Source: CBDBZL01 sp965213545
GTDB lineage: Bacteria > Pseudomonadota > Alphaproteobacteria > Sphingomonadales > Sphingomonadaceae
Direction: 5' to 3'
Assembly: GCA_965213545.1 (NCBI GenBank)
Contig: CBDBZL010000001.1
Location: forward strand, 637,985-701,984
Length of the DNA: 64,000 nt
Below are positions 7,919 to 16,822 of this stretch, in pieces; positions within the stretch are counted from its first letter, which is position 1, and each line of letters starts with the position of its first letter. Under the pieces are notes generated by a model. The model had not been told where the DNA came from. It did no database searches and worked only from the letters and a program-made list of their open reading frames with translations. Position numbers and translations under genes: made by a program.

Positions 7919-8737
7919 TCAAGATCGACCGCCCGGCCTTGCCAGGGACAGTGTGCCTCGCGTTCGGTTCCTTGCGGGAAGCCCGGATGCACGCAAGGCC
8001 TGATGCGCCTCGGCGATGGTGTGGGTGCCGAAATGGAAGATCGAGGCGGCGAGCACCGCGCTGGCACCGCCGCGCGTCACGCCTTCCACCAGGTGCGCGA
8101 GCGTGCCAACCCCGCCGCTGGCAACCACCGGTACCCGCACTTGGTCGGCAATGGCGCGGGTGAGTTCGCAATCATAACCCTCCTTGGTGCCGTCGCGATC
8201 CATCGAGGTGACCAGCAGTTCGCCGGCGCCGAGGTCAGCCAGGCGCGCGGCATGCGCGAGCGCGTCGATACCCGTCGCGCGGCGGCCGCCATGGGTGAAA
8301 ACCTCCCAGCGCGGCGGTTCCCCCGGTCCGCTGATCCGCCGCGCGTCGATCGAGCCGACGACACACTGGCTGCCCATCTGCGAGGCGATCTCCCCGACCA
8401 GCTCCGGCCGCGCCACCGCCGCGGAATTGACCGCCACCTTGTCGGCACCGGCAAGCAGCAGCGCGCGCGCATCCGCTACGCTGCCGACACCCCCGCCCAC
8501 CGTGACGGGCATGAAGCACACCGCCGCGGTGCGACGCACGATGTCGACCATGGTCGCGCGGCCTTCATGCGTTGCCGAGATGTCGAGGAAGCACAGCTCG
8601 TCGGCTCCCGCCGCATCATAGGCGCGCGCCTGTTCGACCGGGTCGCCGGCGTCCACCAGGTCGATGAAATTGACCCCCTTCACCACCCTTCCCTCGGCCA
8701 CGTCCAGACAGGGGATGACCCGGATGCGCACGCTCAC
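7919..8737 (-). CDS. hisF: Imidazole glycerol phosphate synthase, cyclase subunit HisF
   Basis: 272 residues, a TIM barrel. The catalytic Asp near residue 12 (IRVIPCLDVAEGRVVKG), the second catalytic Asp in VGSIDARR, and the phosphate-binding GGGVGSVADAR and VVASGGVGTL loops are all visible. HisF uses ammonia from HisH to turn PRFAR into imidazole glycerol phosphate and AICAR. The last 15 or so residues (after ASGLPARN) form an Arg/Gly-rich tail that is slightly longer than usual. It lies 34 bases before hisE and 49 bases after hisA. Confidence 0.95.
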   Translation of the reverse strand: MSVRIRVIPCLDVAEGRVVKGVNFIDLVDAGDPVEQARAYDAAGADELCFLDISATHEGRATMVDIVRRTAAVCFMPVTVGGGVGSVADARALLLAGADKVAVNSAAVARPELVGEIASQMGSQCVVGSIDARRISGPGEPPRWEVFTHGGRRATGIDALAHAARLADLGAGELLVTSMDRDGTKEGYDCELTRAIADQVRVPVVASGGVGTLAHLVEGVTRGGASAVLAASIFHFGTHTIAEAHQALRASGLPARNRTRGTLSLARPGGRS

Positions 8738-8786
8738 CGGCGCGCTCCCCTGACATCGCCGGACTCGATGACCCGGCGCGGCCGCT

Positions 8787-9515
8787 TCACGCTGCGGCCG
8801 CGATGCGCAGCGCCTGCGCTAAGTCGAGCCGTCCGTCGTAAAGCGCGCGGCCGGTGATGACGCCTTCGATACCCTCGTGCGCATGACCCGCCAGCCGCCT
8901 GATATCATCGGCCCCCGCCACACCGCCGCTGGCGATGATCGGCACGGACACCGCGCGGGCAAGCGTCAGCGTGGCCTCGATATTGCACCCTGTAAGCATC
9001 CCGTCCCGGCCGATATCGGTGAACAGCAGCGCCGCGACGCCCGCATCCTCGAAGCGGTGGGCAAGTTCGATCGCCGCAATGTCGGAGAGCTCGGCCCATC
9101 CGTGCGTCGCCACCATGCCCTCGCGCGCATCCACCGCCACCACGATGTGACCAGGATAGGCGCGGGCCAGCTCGCGCACCAGGTCGGGATTGCGCAAGGC
9201 GGCGGTGCCCATCAACACCCGTGCGACACCCAGCGCCAGCCAGCCTTCGGCGGTGGCCCGGTCTCTGATCCCGCCGCCGAGCTGAACCTGCCCGGGAAAA
9301 GCCGCGAGCACCGCCTCTATCGCCGCGCGGTTCATTGGGCTTCCGGCGAAACTGGCATCGAGGTCGACCATGTGCAGATGCGTCGCCCCGGCGTCGGCGA
9401 AAGCGCGGGCCTGGGCGGCGGGATCGGCGGCGTAGACCGTTGCGCGCGCCATGTCGCCCTCCGCCAGACGGACCACCTCGCCGGCCTTCAGGTCGATTGC
9501 GGGGTAGATGATCAT
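8787..9515 (-). CDS. hisA: Phosphoribosylformimino-AICAR isomerase HisA
   Basis: 242 residues from ATG 9515, which overlaps the hisH stop as ATGA. Half-barrel duplication is visible: MIIYPAIDLKAGEVVRL carries the first catalytic Asp at residue 8, and LLFTDIGRDGMLTG the second Asp and the phosphate loop. QLGGGIRDRATAEGWL and IIASGGVAGADDI are the two phosphate-binding sites. Catalyses the Amadori rearrangement of ProFAR to PRFAR in histidine synthesis. An eight-residue upstream extension of the frame is not used. Confidence 0.95.
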   Translation of the reverse strand: MIIYPAIDLKAGEVVRLAEGDMARATVYAADPAAQARAFADAGATHLHMVDLDASFAGSPMNRAAIEAVLAAFPGQVQLGGGIRDRATAEGWLALGVARVLMGTAALRNPDLVRELARAYPGHIVVAVDAREGMVATHGWAELSDIAAIELAHRFEDAGVAALLFTDIGRDGMLTGCNIEATLTLARAVSVPIIASGGVAGADDIRRLAGHAHEGIEGVITGRALYDGRLDLAQALRIAAAA

Positions 9516-10165
9516 GCCAGAGCGCCCTCCCCATCCCAACGCAGAAAGCGGGCCAGCAGTTCGAGCCCGTAGCGCTGGCTTTTTTCCGGATGGAACTGCA
9601 CCCCGACGATGTTCTCATGCGCCACCGCCGCGACGATAGCGCCGCCATGATCGCTGGCCGCGGCAACGTGACGCTCATCGGCGGGGTGGAATTGGTACGA
9701 GTGCAGGAAATAGGCTTCGCCCGGCACGATCAGCCCGGCGGCAGTTCCGCGCCCGGTTGGGGAGACATCGTTCCAGCCCATATGCGGTACCTTGATCGCA
9801 GAACTGGCTGGCTCGATCCGGCGAACCTTGCCCGGAATCCAGTCCAGACCCGGCGTATCGCCATGCTCCTTGCCGCGCGTCGCCAGCAACTGCATTCCCA
9901 CGCAGATGCCCAGAAACGGCGTGCCCTGCCGGCGCACACGCTGTTCGAGCGCATCGACCATCCCCGAAATAGCCCGCAGCTCCCGGGCGCAAGCCGCGAA
10001 CGAACCGACGCCCGGCAGCACGATGCGGGCGGCATCTTTCACCCGCGCCGGGTCGTCGGTGACCGTAACGCTGTTGGCGCCCGCAGCCATGAGCGCGTTG
10101 TGCACCGATTGCAGATTGCCCGCGCCCATGTCCACCAGCGCGACCCGTTCGCTCACCTGGCCCAT
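9512..10165 (-). CDS. hisH: Imidazole glycerol phosphate synthase, glutaminase subunit HisH
   Basis: 217 residues, a class I glutamine amidotransferase. Nucleophile Cys88 lies in PFLGICVGMQLLA, and the His/Glu pair in GVQFHPEKSQRYG. VALVDMGAGNLQSVHNAL at the start is the standard N-terminus, preceded by six extra residues. It supplies ammonia to HisF. It is four bases overlapped with hisA and separated from hisB by only 30 bases. Confidence 0.95.
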   Translation of the reverse strand: MGQVSERVALVDMGAGNLQSVHNALMAAGANSVTVTDDPARVKDAARIVLPGVGSFAACARELRAISGMVDALEQRVRRQGTPFLGICVGMQLLATRGKEHGDTPGLDWIPGKVRRIEPASSAIKVPHMGWNDVSPTGRGTAAGLIVPGEAYFLHSYQFHPADERHVAAASDHGGAIVAAVAHENIVGVQFHPEKSQRYGLELLARFLRWDGEGALA

Positions 10166-10195
10166 CTCATCCGGCCCACCTCACCCCGGCCCACC
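10166..10195. repeat. Short direct repeat between hisB and hisH
   Basis: The 30-base hisB-hisH spacer is made of a direct duplication of a GGCCCACCTCACCC unit, with a third partial copy at its left end. It sits where hisH's ribosome binding site should be, and on the minus strand each copy supplies GGGTGAGGTGGG, a possible ribosome site. Probably a slippage product. Confidence 0.6.
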
Positions 10196-10789
10196 TCACC
10201 CGGCGATTATGCCCTTGGTCGAAGGCACTGCCGCACCGCGCCGCGCATCGAGCGCCACCGCCTGGCGAAGGGCGCGCGCGAACCCCTTGAAGATCGCCTC
10301 GCAGATGTGATGGTTGTTGAGCCCATAGAGAACCTGCACGTGCAGCGTCAGCCCGGCGGCCTGCGCGAGTGAGTGGAACCAGTGCTCGATCAGCTCGGTG
10401 TCCAGCCCGCCGAGTCTCTCCTGGGTAAAGCGCGCCTTCCACACCAGGAACGGCCGGCCCGAGACGTCTAGCGTCACGCGCGCCAGCGTCTCGTCCATCG
10501 GCGAATGGGCCTCGCCGTAGCGCCCGATCCCGGCCTTGTTGCCCAGCGCCTGAGACAGCGCCTGGCCCAGTGCCAGCGCGCAGTCCTCGGTCGTATGATG
10601 CTGGTCGACATGCAGGTCGCCGGCCACCTCGAGCACGATATCGACCAGCGAATGGCGCGCGACCTGTTCGATCATATGGTCGAGGAAACCGATGCCGGTG
10701 GCGATCCGCGCGTCACCCGAGCCGTCCAGATCGACGCTGGCGATGATGCGGGTTTCGCGGGTTTCACGTTCGATACGGGCCTGACGCAT
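10196..10789 (-). CDS. hisB: Imidazoleglycerol-phosphate dehydratase HisB
   Basis: 197 residues from ATG 10789, the usual size of a monofunctional HisB. Metal-binding motifs are present: GFLDHMIEQVARHS, DQHHTTEDCALALG, and near the C-terminus NNHHICEAIFKGFARALR. These His and Glu residues bind the two Mn2+ ions. It catalyses the dehydration of IGP to imidazole acetol phosphate. First gene of the his block here (hisB-hisH-hisA-hisF-hisE-HIT). The divergent sspB starts 143 bases away, so the promoter is likely in that gap. Confidence 0.95.
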   Translation of the reverse strand: MRQARIERETRETRIIASVDLDGSGDARIATGIGFLDHMIEQVARHSLVDIVLEVAGDLHVDQHHTTEDCALALGQALSQALGNKAGIGRYGEAHSPMDETLARVTLDVSGRPFLVWKARFTQERLGGLDTELIEHWFHSLAQAAGLTLHVQVLYGLNNHHICEAIFKGFARALRQAVALDARRGAAVPSTKGIIAG

Positions 10790-10932
10790 GGCGGGCGCTA
10801 TAGGCTGCGCATGCCGGCACGCAAGCCACCCGCCGGGCCTGGACATCTCTCTTCCAGTCCCGCCAAGCTGGAATGCGCGCGATGCTTTGACGCTTGACCG
10901 AACGTGTGAACACCATCACCTGTGCATCCGCC

Positions 10933-11478
10933 ATGAGCGACGACGCGCCCGACAGCCTCATCCCCTACGACGAGATCGTGCAGGAAGCGCTGCGGGCGGT
11001 GGTCGGCCGTGTTCTCAGCGAAGTCGAGCGCACCGGCGGCACGCTTCCCGGTACGCACCATTTCTACATTACCTTCAAGACCCATGCCCCCGGCGTCTCC
11101 ATCCCCGATCACCTGCGCGCTCGGTTCGAGGACGAGATGACCATTGTCTTGCAGAACAAGTTCTGGGACCTGCATGTGGAAGAGGAGCAGTTCGAAGTCG
11201 GACTGTCCTTCAGCCAGATGCCTTCGAAACTGGTCATCCCGTTCTCGGCGATCACCGCATTCGTCGATCCGGCGGTGGATTTCGGACTACAGTTTCAGGC
11301 GGCGGCAACCGATGTCGAGCCGCAAAAGCATGAGGATGCGCAAAATGATGCGCAGGGCCGAGATGCGCGGGGCCAGAATACGCAAAGTAGGGGCGCGGAA
11401 CGAGGCGGCGAAGGCGACGTTCAAACGGCGGATGATGGGTCCAACGTGGTCACGGTGGATTTCGGCCGAAAGAAGTAA
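10933..11478 (+). CDS. sspB: ClpXP adaptor protein SspB (alphaproteobacterial type)
   Basis: 181 residues from ATG 10933. The substrate-binding core (about 8-125) shows IPYDEIVQEALRAVVG, THHFYITFKT and MTIVLQNKFWDLHVEEE-like strands typical of SspB-alpha. A low-complexity Asp/Gln/Arg-rich linker (about 126-168) leads to the tail NVVTVDFGRKK, which fits the conserved ClpX-docking (XB) peptide at the extreme C-terminus. SspB delivers ssrA-tagged and other substrates to ClpXP. An upstream in-frame ATG exists at 10894 but the chosen start fits the family better. Confidence 0.9.
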   Translation: MSDDAPDSLIPYDEIVQEALRAVVGRVLSEVERTGGTLPGTHHFYITFKTHAPGVSIPDHLRARFEDEMTIVLQNKFWDLHVEEEQFEVGLSFSQMPSKLVIPFSAITAFVDPAVDFGLQFQAAATDVEPQKHEDAQNDAQGRDARGQNTQSRGAERGGEGDVQTADDGSNVVTVDFGRKK

Positions 11479-11499
11479 CAGCAATAGGCCGATGGCTCG

Positions 11500-11937
11500 A
11501 TGCCGCTGGCGAGAAGCGAGGACAAGTTGGCCAGGTCGAACAAACCGAGCGCTTACCAGGCGAAGCGATCGCGCGGCAGGAAGCGGATCGACAGGTCGGA
11601 GGATATTCCCGGTCTCTCGCCCAGCCCCGCGAGCAATCTGGTCATGGCCGATGTCGCCATGCGCATGGGCGCATACCTGGTTCGCCGGGCGGTACAGCGG
11701 GGGTTCCTCAAAAGCCGATATGGCAAGGACAATGCCCGCAATATCGTCGAGAACCGCTCATTGGTGCAGACGCTGACTTCGGTAGCCATCGCCCGGTTGG
11801 CGACCAGTTCGCTTCCCGGTGCCGCCTTTGTCACGACCGGAATGGCGGCCAAGATCCTGCTGGACCGCAGCCGCGCCCGCCGCTTGGCCCGGGTGGAAGG
11901 TGACCGTGAATTGCTCGAGCAGGCGCGCGACGAGTAG
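11500..11937 (+). CDS. Small basic protein of unknown function
   Basis: 145 residues, very rich in Arg. The first 45 residues are polar and basic; a central segment (about 47-115) contains predicted helices (VMADVAMRMGAYLVRRAV and SVAIARLATSSLPGAAFV), the second hydrophobic enough to be membrane-associated. The end is charged (RSRARRLARVEGDRELL). It starts 21 bases after sspB, so co-transcription is likely. I do not recognise the family with certainty; the arrangement looks like a conserved sphingomonad hypothetical. An alternative start is the Met of VMADVAM near 11644. Confidence 0.6.
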   Translation: MPLARSEDKLARSNKPSAYQAKRSRGRKRIDRSEDIPGLSPSPASNLVMADVAMRMGAYLVRRAVQRGFLKSRYGKDNARNIVENRSLVQTLTSVAIARLATSSLPGAAFVTTGMAAKILLDRSRARRLARVEGDRELLEQARDE

Positions 11938-12209
11938 ACCCCTGTCAGGTGCTACCCTCGTTCGGATCGGGCGGACCGGTTGGCATCGGGGTGGGACGTC
12001 ACGAAGGACCGGGTCGACGTCCAATAGGACCCGGTTCGCAAAACAAGTAGGTCAGCCTGGCACCAGGCCAGAAGGCTTTTCTAGAACCTATTAGCGCACT
12101 ATACTGGTCGGGTGGTGTCCGAACCAGGACCGCTGTTTGTCGCACATCATCGCTCGTTCAAGGGCACGGCCGCGGCCCGCTTGATCTTGCCCGGCGCGCG
12201 CGGGCATGA
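11938..12209. other. Intergenic region upstream of gmk
   Basis: 272 bases without a convincing gene. It contains a small perfect hairpin (GCCTGG-CA-CCAGGC at about 12056) followed by a short T-run (GGCTTTTC), which may end the sspB transcript, and a TATACT hexamer near 12102 that could be a -10 element for gmk with only a weak -35. Nothing else stands out. Confidence 0.4.
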
Positions 12210-12923
12210 ATGCATATGGACGATTCGCCCGCGCATGCTCCGCCCTCCGGCAACCTGCCCGTCTCGCCGCTCAAGCGAGATCCGGCGCCATCCGAAATGC
12301 CGCGACGTGGGCTGATGCTCATCCTTTCCTCGCCCTCGGGAGCGGGCAAGACCACCATCGCGCGGCGGCTGCTGGCGGCCGAGCAAAATCTCGCCATGTC
12401 GATCTCGGTGACGACGCGGCCAATGCGTTCGGACGAACGCGAAGGCCGCGACTATCATTTCACCCATCACGAAGCTTTCGACGCGATGGTCGCAGCCGAT
12501 GCCTTCCTGGAATGGGCGCAGGTGTTCGGCAATCATTACGGAACGCCGCGCGCGGCGATCCTCGAAGGGCTCGCGGCGGGACAGGACTATCTGTTCGATG
12601 TCGATTGGCAGGGCGCGCAGCAATTGTCGCAGGCAGCAGGCGCGGACGTGGTTTCGATCTTCCTGCTGCCGCCTAGCATCGCCGAGCTCGAGCGGCGGCT
12701 GAGGGCGCGCGGCACCGATGACGTCGAGGTGATCGCCGCGCGCATGCATCGCGCGCGCAGCGAGATCAGCCATTGGGACGGCTATGGCTATGTGGTCGTC
12801 AATCGCGAGATCGATGCCTGCTACGAGAAGGTGAGGACCATCCTTGCCGCCGAGCGAATGCGGCGCTTGCGGCAGATCGGGCTTGCCGCCTTTGCCCGCG
12901 AACTGGTCGGACCGGTGGCGTAA
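12210..12923 (+). CDS. gmk: Guanylate kinase Gmk
   Basis: 237 residues. The Walker A motif SSPSGAGKTT lies at 40-49, followed by the GMP-binding region ISVTTRPMRSDEREGRDYHF and the YLFDVDWQGAQQL segment typical of guanylate kinases. It converts GMP to GDP with ATP. The N-terminus is about 30 residues longer than the usual 205-residue enzyme; ATG 12216 is an alternative two codons in, and no downstream ATG precedes the Walker motif except Met30 (SEMPRRGLM), which would give the standard length. Confidence 0.93.
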   Translation: MHMDDSPAHAPPSGNLPVSPLKRDPAPSEMPRRGLMLILSSPSGAGKTTIARRLLAAEQNLAMSISVTTRPMRSDEREGRDYHFTHHEAFDAMVAADAFLEWAQVFGNHYGTPRAAILEGLAAGQDYLFDVDWQGAQQLSQAAGADVVSIFLLPPSIAELERRLRARGTDDVEVIAARMHRARSEISHWDGYGYVVVNREIDACYEKVRTILAAERMRRLRQIGLAAFARELVGPVA

Positions 12924-12982
12924 GGACACGGCGGACAAGCCCGCTCACGCTCTCCTACAAACCCAGACCCTTCGTTCCGCCG

Positions 12983-15448
12983 CTAGAATGCCCGCGACCA
13001 GCGTAAGGCCCATCCCGCTTCGGTGGGTGCGCTCGCATGGTGACCGGGCTGGCGTCGCGCGAACACGCTGGCGGACGTGCGGCCCGCAAGCATCGCGCCG
13101 CTCCAGGACAGCTCGGCGGTCAGTTCGCGGCCTTGCGGCGCAAGCGGAACGTGATGCACGGCGGAGGTGGCGTTCAGCGTCTGGTAATCCCAATGCGACG
13201 GCAGGTTGAGATCGAGCGAACCCCCCTCGATACGCAAGGGTTGCGATACGCGCAGCGCCAAGCTGTCACCTGGCGTCAGCGTATCTTGGCGGACCATATC
13301 GAGGGCGAAAGCGCTGCTCGTCAGCCGGGTTGTAGGATCGACCAAGCCTCCGGAGCGCGCGCTCGTCTGGCCGTGACGCACTGCCGCACCGATGCTGAAC
13401 GACGGCGCGACATGCCAGGTGCCGCGAAGATCGAGAAACAGCGTGTCCGCGCCCGCGAGCCCGAACGCCTCGTGCAGGCGGGCGCCGATCAGCGTCTTTT
13501 CCTCGGCCAGCCAGGTCAGACCCAGCGACATGTCAACTTGCCCCAGTGCGCGGTCGAGGAAGACGGCATATTCATGCATCTGTCCCGCGGTCTCGCCTTG
13601 CCCCAAGCGCAATGCCGGCTGCCAGGCTGCCTCGCTCGCCTGACCGCGCTGCGCGGCGAACGTAACGCCCCAGCCGCCGAAACGGCGAGCCAGCGCAATC
13701 CCCATCCCGGGCTCCTGCCAGCCCGACGAACCGTGATCGGGAGCCGTGGCGATTACGAACGCCGGGCCGCCTTCGCCACGCATCAAGCGTCCCACGCTCG
13801 CGGTGTCCTGACGCCAGGCGATACCCAGCGTGGCGATGCCAGGCAGATCGAAGGTCGCGTCCGCGGCGAGCAAACCGGCGGGGAGGGTGTCACCGGATGC
13901 CAGCGGCGTGTGCACAATATTGCCGGGTCCCGCGCCTTCGGCGAGGGGCGCAACCGCAAAAGCGACTGCGGCGGGGCCGTATCCGGCCGAGAAACCCTGG
14001 CTTTGCGAAGCGATGGCGCCGGTAAGCGGCAGCGGCACCGGCGCCGCGGCAAGACCTACTCCAAGGTCGGCATTGAAAGCGCGCGCGAACTTGTCGGTGA
14101 CCACGGTGGGAAGCGAGACGCGCAGCAACGCATCACCCATCGGGCCCGACGCATTCCCGGTTCCCGTGCCTGGCGTCAACGCAACGGTGGTGCCCGCCAG
14201 CGCGGTGGTACCGAGGGGAGCGAATGCGCGCGCCAGATCCAGGATGCCGTTGCCATAGACCGGATCGGGACCGGGCGCACCGGCATCGAACGCGCTCTCG
14301 ATGAGGATCGCCGCGAGCTGGCGCCCCGTCAGGTGCGGGAATGCCTCGGCAAGCAGCGCCGCCGCGCCCGAAACCTGGGGCGCGGCGAAGCTGGTCCCTG
14401 AAAAGGCGCGCGACTGACCGTTGGCATCGACAAACACCTTGCTGCCGGAATAGGAGCAGCAGATCGCCTCACCGCGCGCGGTGATATAGGTCGCAGCGCC
14501 CGAGCCGGCGCGGTTGCTGAAGGTGGAGATGCGCCCTTCGGCGTCGATCGAGCCGACCACCAGCACCGAGCCCGCGCCCGCCGCCGCGAGGCGCGAGGTG
14601 AAGTCGCTTGCCTGATCGAACCCCTCATTGCCCGCCGCCACGACCACCAGCGTGCCGCGTGCGGTGGCAGAGCGCACCGCGTCGGTCAGCACGGCGGTGG
14701 CCGAACCGCCGCCGAGCGAGATATTGACGACCTTGGCGCCATTGTCGGCGGCATAGGAGACCGCCTGGGCCACCGTGCTGTCGAAGAAGGCGCAGGCCGA
14801 GCTGCCCGAGCCGCTTTCGCAGCTGCCCGGCTGATCGCTGCGCAGGGCCAGCACGCTTGCGCCCCAAGCCATTCCCAGCACGCCCGCCCCGTCGCGCGCC
14901 GCCGCCGCGACCTGGGCAACCCGCGTGCCATGATCGCTGGTGCCCGAAAGCTGACCGCGCGAGGCGAACATGTCGCGCGAGGCCGGCGAGATACGCCCGG
15001 CGAGTTCCGGATGGCTGGGGTCGATCCCACTGTCGATCACGGCAATGGTCACGCCCTTGCCGCTATGACCGGCTTGCCAGGCGAGCGCGGCGTTGTGCTG
15101 CTGCGGTCCGCCCGACTTGCGAAACTCGTGCGTGTTGTAAGCCGCGGCCACCGGCAGAACGCGCGGGGCTGGCCCGGTCAACACCGGCGCGGCTGAAGGC
15201 GCAGGGGTGGGTGCAGGCGCAGGGGTAGGCGCCGGGCTGGGTGCGGGAGTTGGCGCAGGGGCGGCGGCAACCGGTTCGGGGCTGCCCCCGGCCGAGGGCG
15301 CGGGAGCTGCCACTACCGGAGGCGGCGGTGCACTGATCGGACCGCCAGTCGATCCGCCTCCACCACCACCGCAACCCGCGAGCGCGAAGGTGAACGCGAG
15401 GATACCCACGGAGGACAATTTCTTGTGGCGGAAATGATGACGGACCAT
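12983..15448 (-). CDS. Subtilisin-family (S8) surface serine protease with C-terminal barrel-like domain
   Basis: 821 residues. A lipoprotein-type signal (FTFALAGC, Cys26) leads to poly-Gly and a long Pro/Ala-rich spacer (about 40-95). The S8 domain has the full triad: Asp139 in IAVIDSGID, His173 in SDHGTRVAQV, Ser353 in SGTSFAAPQVSG, with oxyanion Asn274 in AAGNEG. From about 520 on, repeated amphipathic strands end in a terminal Phe (WALRWSRAF), as in autotransporter barrels. It resembles outer-membrane S8 autotransporters, but the lipoprotein signal is unusual for that class. It converges with gmk and is divergent from dapD. Confidence 0.85.
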   Translation of the reverse strand: MVRHHFRHKKLSSVGILAFTFALAGCGGGGGGSTGGPISAPPPPVVAAPAPSAGGSPEPVAAAPAPTPAPSPAPTPAPAPTPAPSAAPVLTGPAPRVLPVAAAYNTHEFRKSGGPQQHNAALAWQAGHSGKGVTIAVIDSGIDPSHPELAGRISPASRDMFASRGQLSGTSDHGTRVAQVAAAARDGAGVLGMAWGASVLALRSDQPGSCESGSGSSACAFFDSTVAQAVSYAADNGAKVVNISLGGGSATAVLTDAVRSATARGTLVVVAAGNEGFDQASDFTSRLAAAGAGSVLVVGSIDAEGRISTFSNRAGSGAATYITARGEAICCSYSGSKVFVDANGQSRAFSGTSFAAPQVSGAAALLAEAFPHLTGRQLAAILIESAFDAGAPGPDPVYGNGILDLARAFAPLGTTALAGTTVALTPGTGTGNASGPMGDALLRVSLPTVVTDKFARAFNADLGVGLAAAPVPLPLTGAIASQSQGFSAGYGPAAVAFAVAPLAEGAGPGNIVHTPLASGDTLPAGLLAADATFDLPGIATLGIAWRQDTASVGRLMRGEGGPAFVIATAPDHGSSGWQEPGMGIALARRFGGWGVTFAAQRGQASEAAWQPALRLGQGETAGQMHEYAVFLDRALGQVDMSLGLTWLAEEKTLIGARLHEAFGLAGADTLFLDLRGTWHVAPSFSIGAAVRHGQTSARSGGLVDPTTRLTSSAFALDMVRQDTLTPGDSLALRVSQPLRIEGGSLDLNLPSHWDYQTLNATSAVHHVPLAPQGRELTAELSWSGAMLAGRTSASVFARRQPGHHASAPTEAGWALRWSRAF

Positions 15449-15890
15449 TGCAGACGGCTCCTGATCAGGTCGGGTGCGATCTGCATGGTTGGCGAAAATG
15501 CCTAAGCACTATTGGACAAACAAAACTAATGGTTCGGTAAGATACTGGTACGTTCAAGATTTCCACGCCAATTCTGCAGCCTTGCTTCGTTAACGTATAC
15601 TGTTCGTTTACCTTGATTGACCGCTCACACGGCTAAAGGCATCGATCATCGAGGTATGTGGCTGGCTATGTCGATGCCCGGCGCAGCATGCGGGTGAGCG
15701 TCATCCGGATGTTGAACTTTTTGTTGGGCCAAGGCTCGATCCTATTGGACGAAGGCAGCGCCAGGCCCAGGTTGCGAATCGGTTCGGCCGTTCGGCTGAC
15801 GGGTCGATGAACCACGAAGCTTGCTCACGGCAGCAGGCCGGGTTAGCCGGTACAGGAGCAGCCCCGGCTTATGGGCGCACAGGAGTTAGG
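15449..15890. other. Divergent promoter region, S8 protease / dapD
   Basis: 442 bases. The part at 15500-15640 is noticeably AT-rich compared with its surroundings (CAAACAAAACTAATGG, TTCGTTAACGTATACTG), which fits a promoter region for the minus-strand protease. The frame of dapD is open back to 15807 but without similarity. No RNA gene or mobile element is recognised. Two copies of CTATTGGAC-like sequence (around 15509 and 15751) are probably chance. Confidence 0.4.
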
Positions 15891-16736
15891 ATGTCGGCCG
15901 ATCTGGAAAACGCCATCGAACGCGCTTGGAACGACCGGGCCGGCGTCACTCCCGCCAGCACTTCGGTCCGTGAGCCGGTCGAGGCTGCGCTGGAATTGCT
16001 CGACAGCGGTCAAGTGCGGGTCGCCGAACCGGATGGCGATGGGCGCTGGCAGGTCAACCAATGGCTGAAGAAGGCGGTCCTGCTGTCTTTCCGGCTCAAC
16101 GAGAACGCGCTCATCGAGCAGGCGGGCGGCGGCGCGCCGGCGTTCGACAAGGTGGCGTCCAAGTTCGACGGATGGGACGAGGCGCGGTTTCGTGAAGCCG
16201 GCTTTCGCGTAGTGCCGGGCGCCATCGCCCGCCGCGGCGCCTTCATCGGTAAGAACGTCGTGCTGATGCCCAGCTTCGTCAATATCGGCGCCTATGTCGG
16301 CGAAGGCACGATGATCGACACCTGGGCCACGGTGGGCTCATGCGCGCAGATCGGTGCCAATGTGCATATCAGCGGCGGAGCGGGCATCGGCGGTGTTCTC
16401 GAGCCATTGCAGGCCGACCCGGTGATCATCGAGGATGGCGCCTTCATCGGCGCGCGGGCCGAGGTGGCCGAAGGCGTGCGCGTGGGCGAAGGCGCGGTGT
16501 TGGCGATGGGTGTATTCCTGGGCGCCTCAACCAAGATCATCGACCGCGCAAGAGGCGAAGTGCATCGCGGGCACGTGCCACCTTATGCGGTGGTGGTGCC
16601 CGGGGCGCTGCCTGCAGCGGTCGATCCGGCGGGTTCCGCCAAGCTATCGCCCGCGCTTTCCTGCGCGGTCATCGTCAAGACCGTAGATGCACGAACCCGG
16701 GCCAAAACCGGCATTAACGAGCTACTGCGTGACTGA
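15891..16736 (+). CDS. dapD: Tetrahydrodipicolinate N-succinyltransferase DapD
   Basis: 281 residues from ATG 15891, preceded by the strong site AGGAG at 15881-15885. The N-terminal helical domain is followed by a left-handed beta-helix of hexapeptide repeats (about 100-230; for example IGAYVGEGTMIDTWATVGSC). HISGGAGIGGVLEPLQADP is the family signature. It makes N-succinyl-L-2-amino-6-ketopimelate in the succinylase branch of lysine and diaminopimelate synthesis. An in-frame upstream ATG at 15807 is rejected because the extra 28 residues are unlike DapD. Confidence 0.96.
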   Translation: MSADLENAIERAWNDRAGVTPASTSVREPVEAALELLDSGQVRVAEPDGDGRWQVNQWLKKAVLLSFRLNENALIEQAGGGAPAFDKVASKFDGWDEARFREAGFRVVPGAIARRGAFIGKNVVLMPSFVNIGAYVGEGTMIDTWATVGSCAQIGANVHISGGAGIGGVLEPLQADPVIIEDGAFIGARAEVAEGVRVGEGAVLAMGVFLGASTKIIDRARGEVHRGHVPPYAVVVPGALPAAVDPAGSAKLSPALSCAVIVKTVDARTRAKTGINELLRD

Positions 16737-16755
16737 TAGCATCGCGCGCACTTAA

Positions 16756-16780
16756 GGAACGTTAACCCGGCCGGACCGTA
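16756..16780 (+). promoter_or_regulatory. EcfG-type (general stress response) promoter candidate
   Basis: GGAAC at 16756-16760, 16 bases, then CGTA at 16777-16780. The alphaproteobacterial EcfG consensus is GGAAC-N16/17-CGTT, so this matches 8 of 9 positions with ideal spacing. It lies 43 bases before ATG 16823 of a three-gene operon whose second and third genes belong to stress-associated families. Predicted transcription start is near 16787-16790, which supports the start codon at 16823 over the one at 16796. Confidence 0.6.
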
Positions 16781-16822
16781 AATCTTATCGGGGTTATGCA
16801 AATTATTGTAAGGACGAAGACC

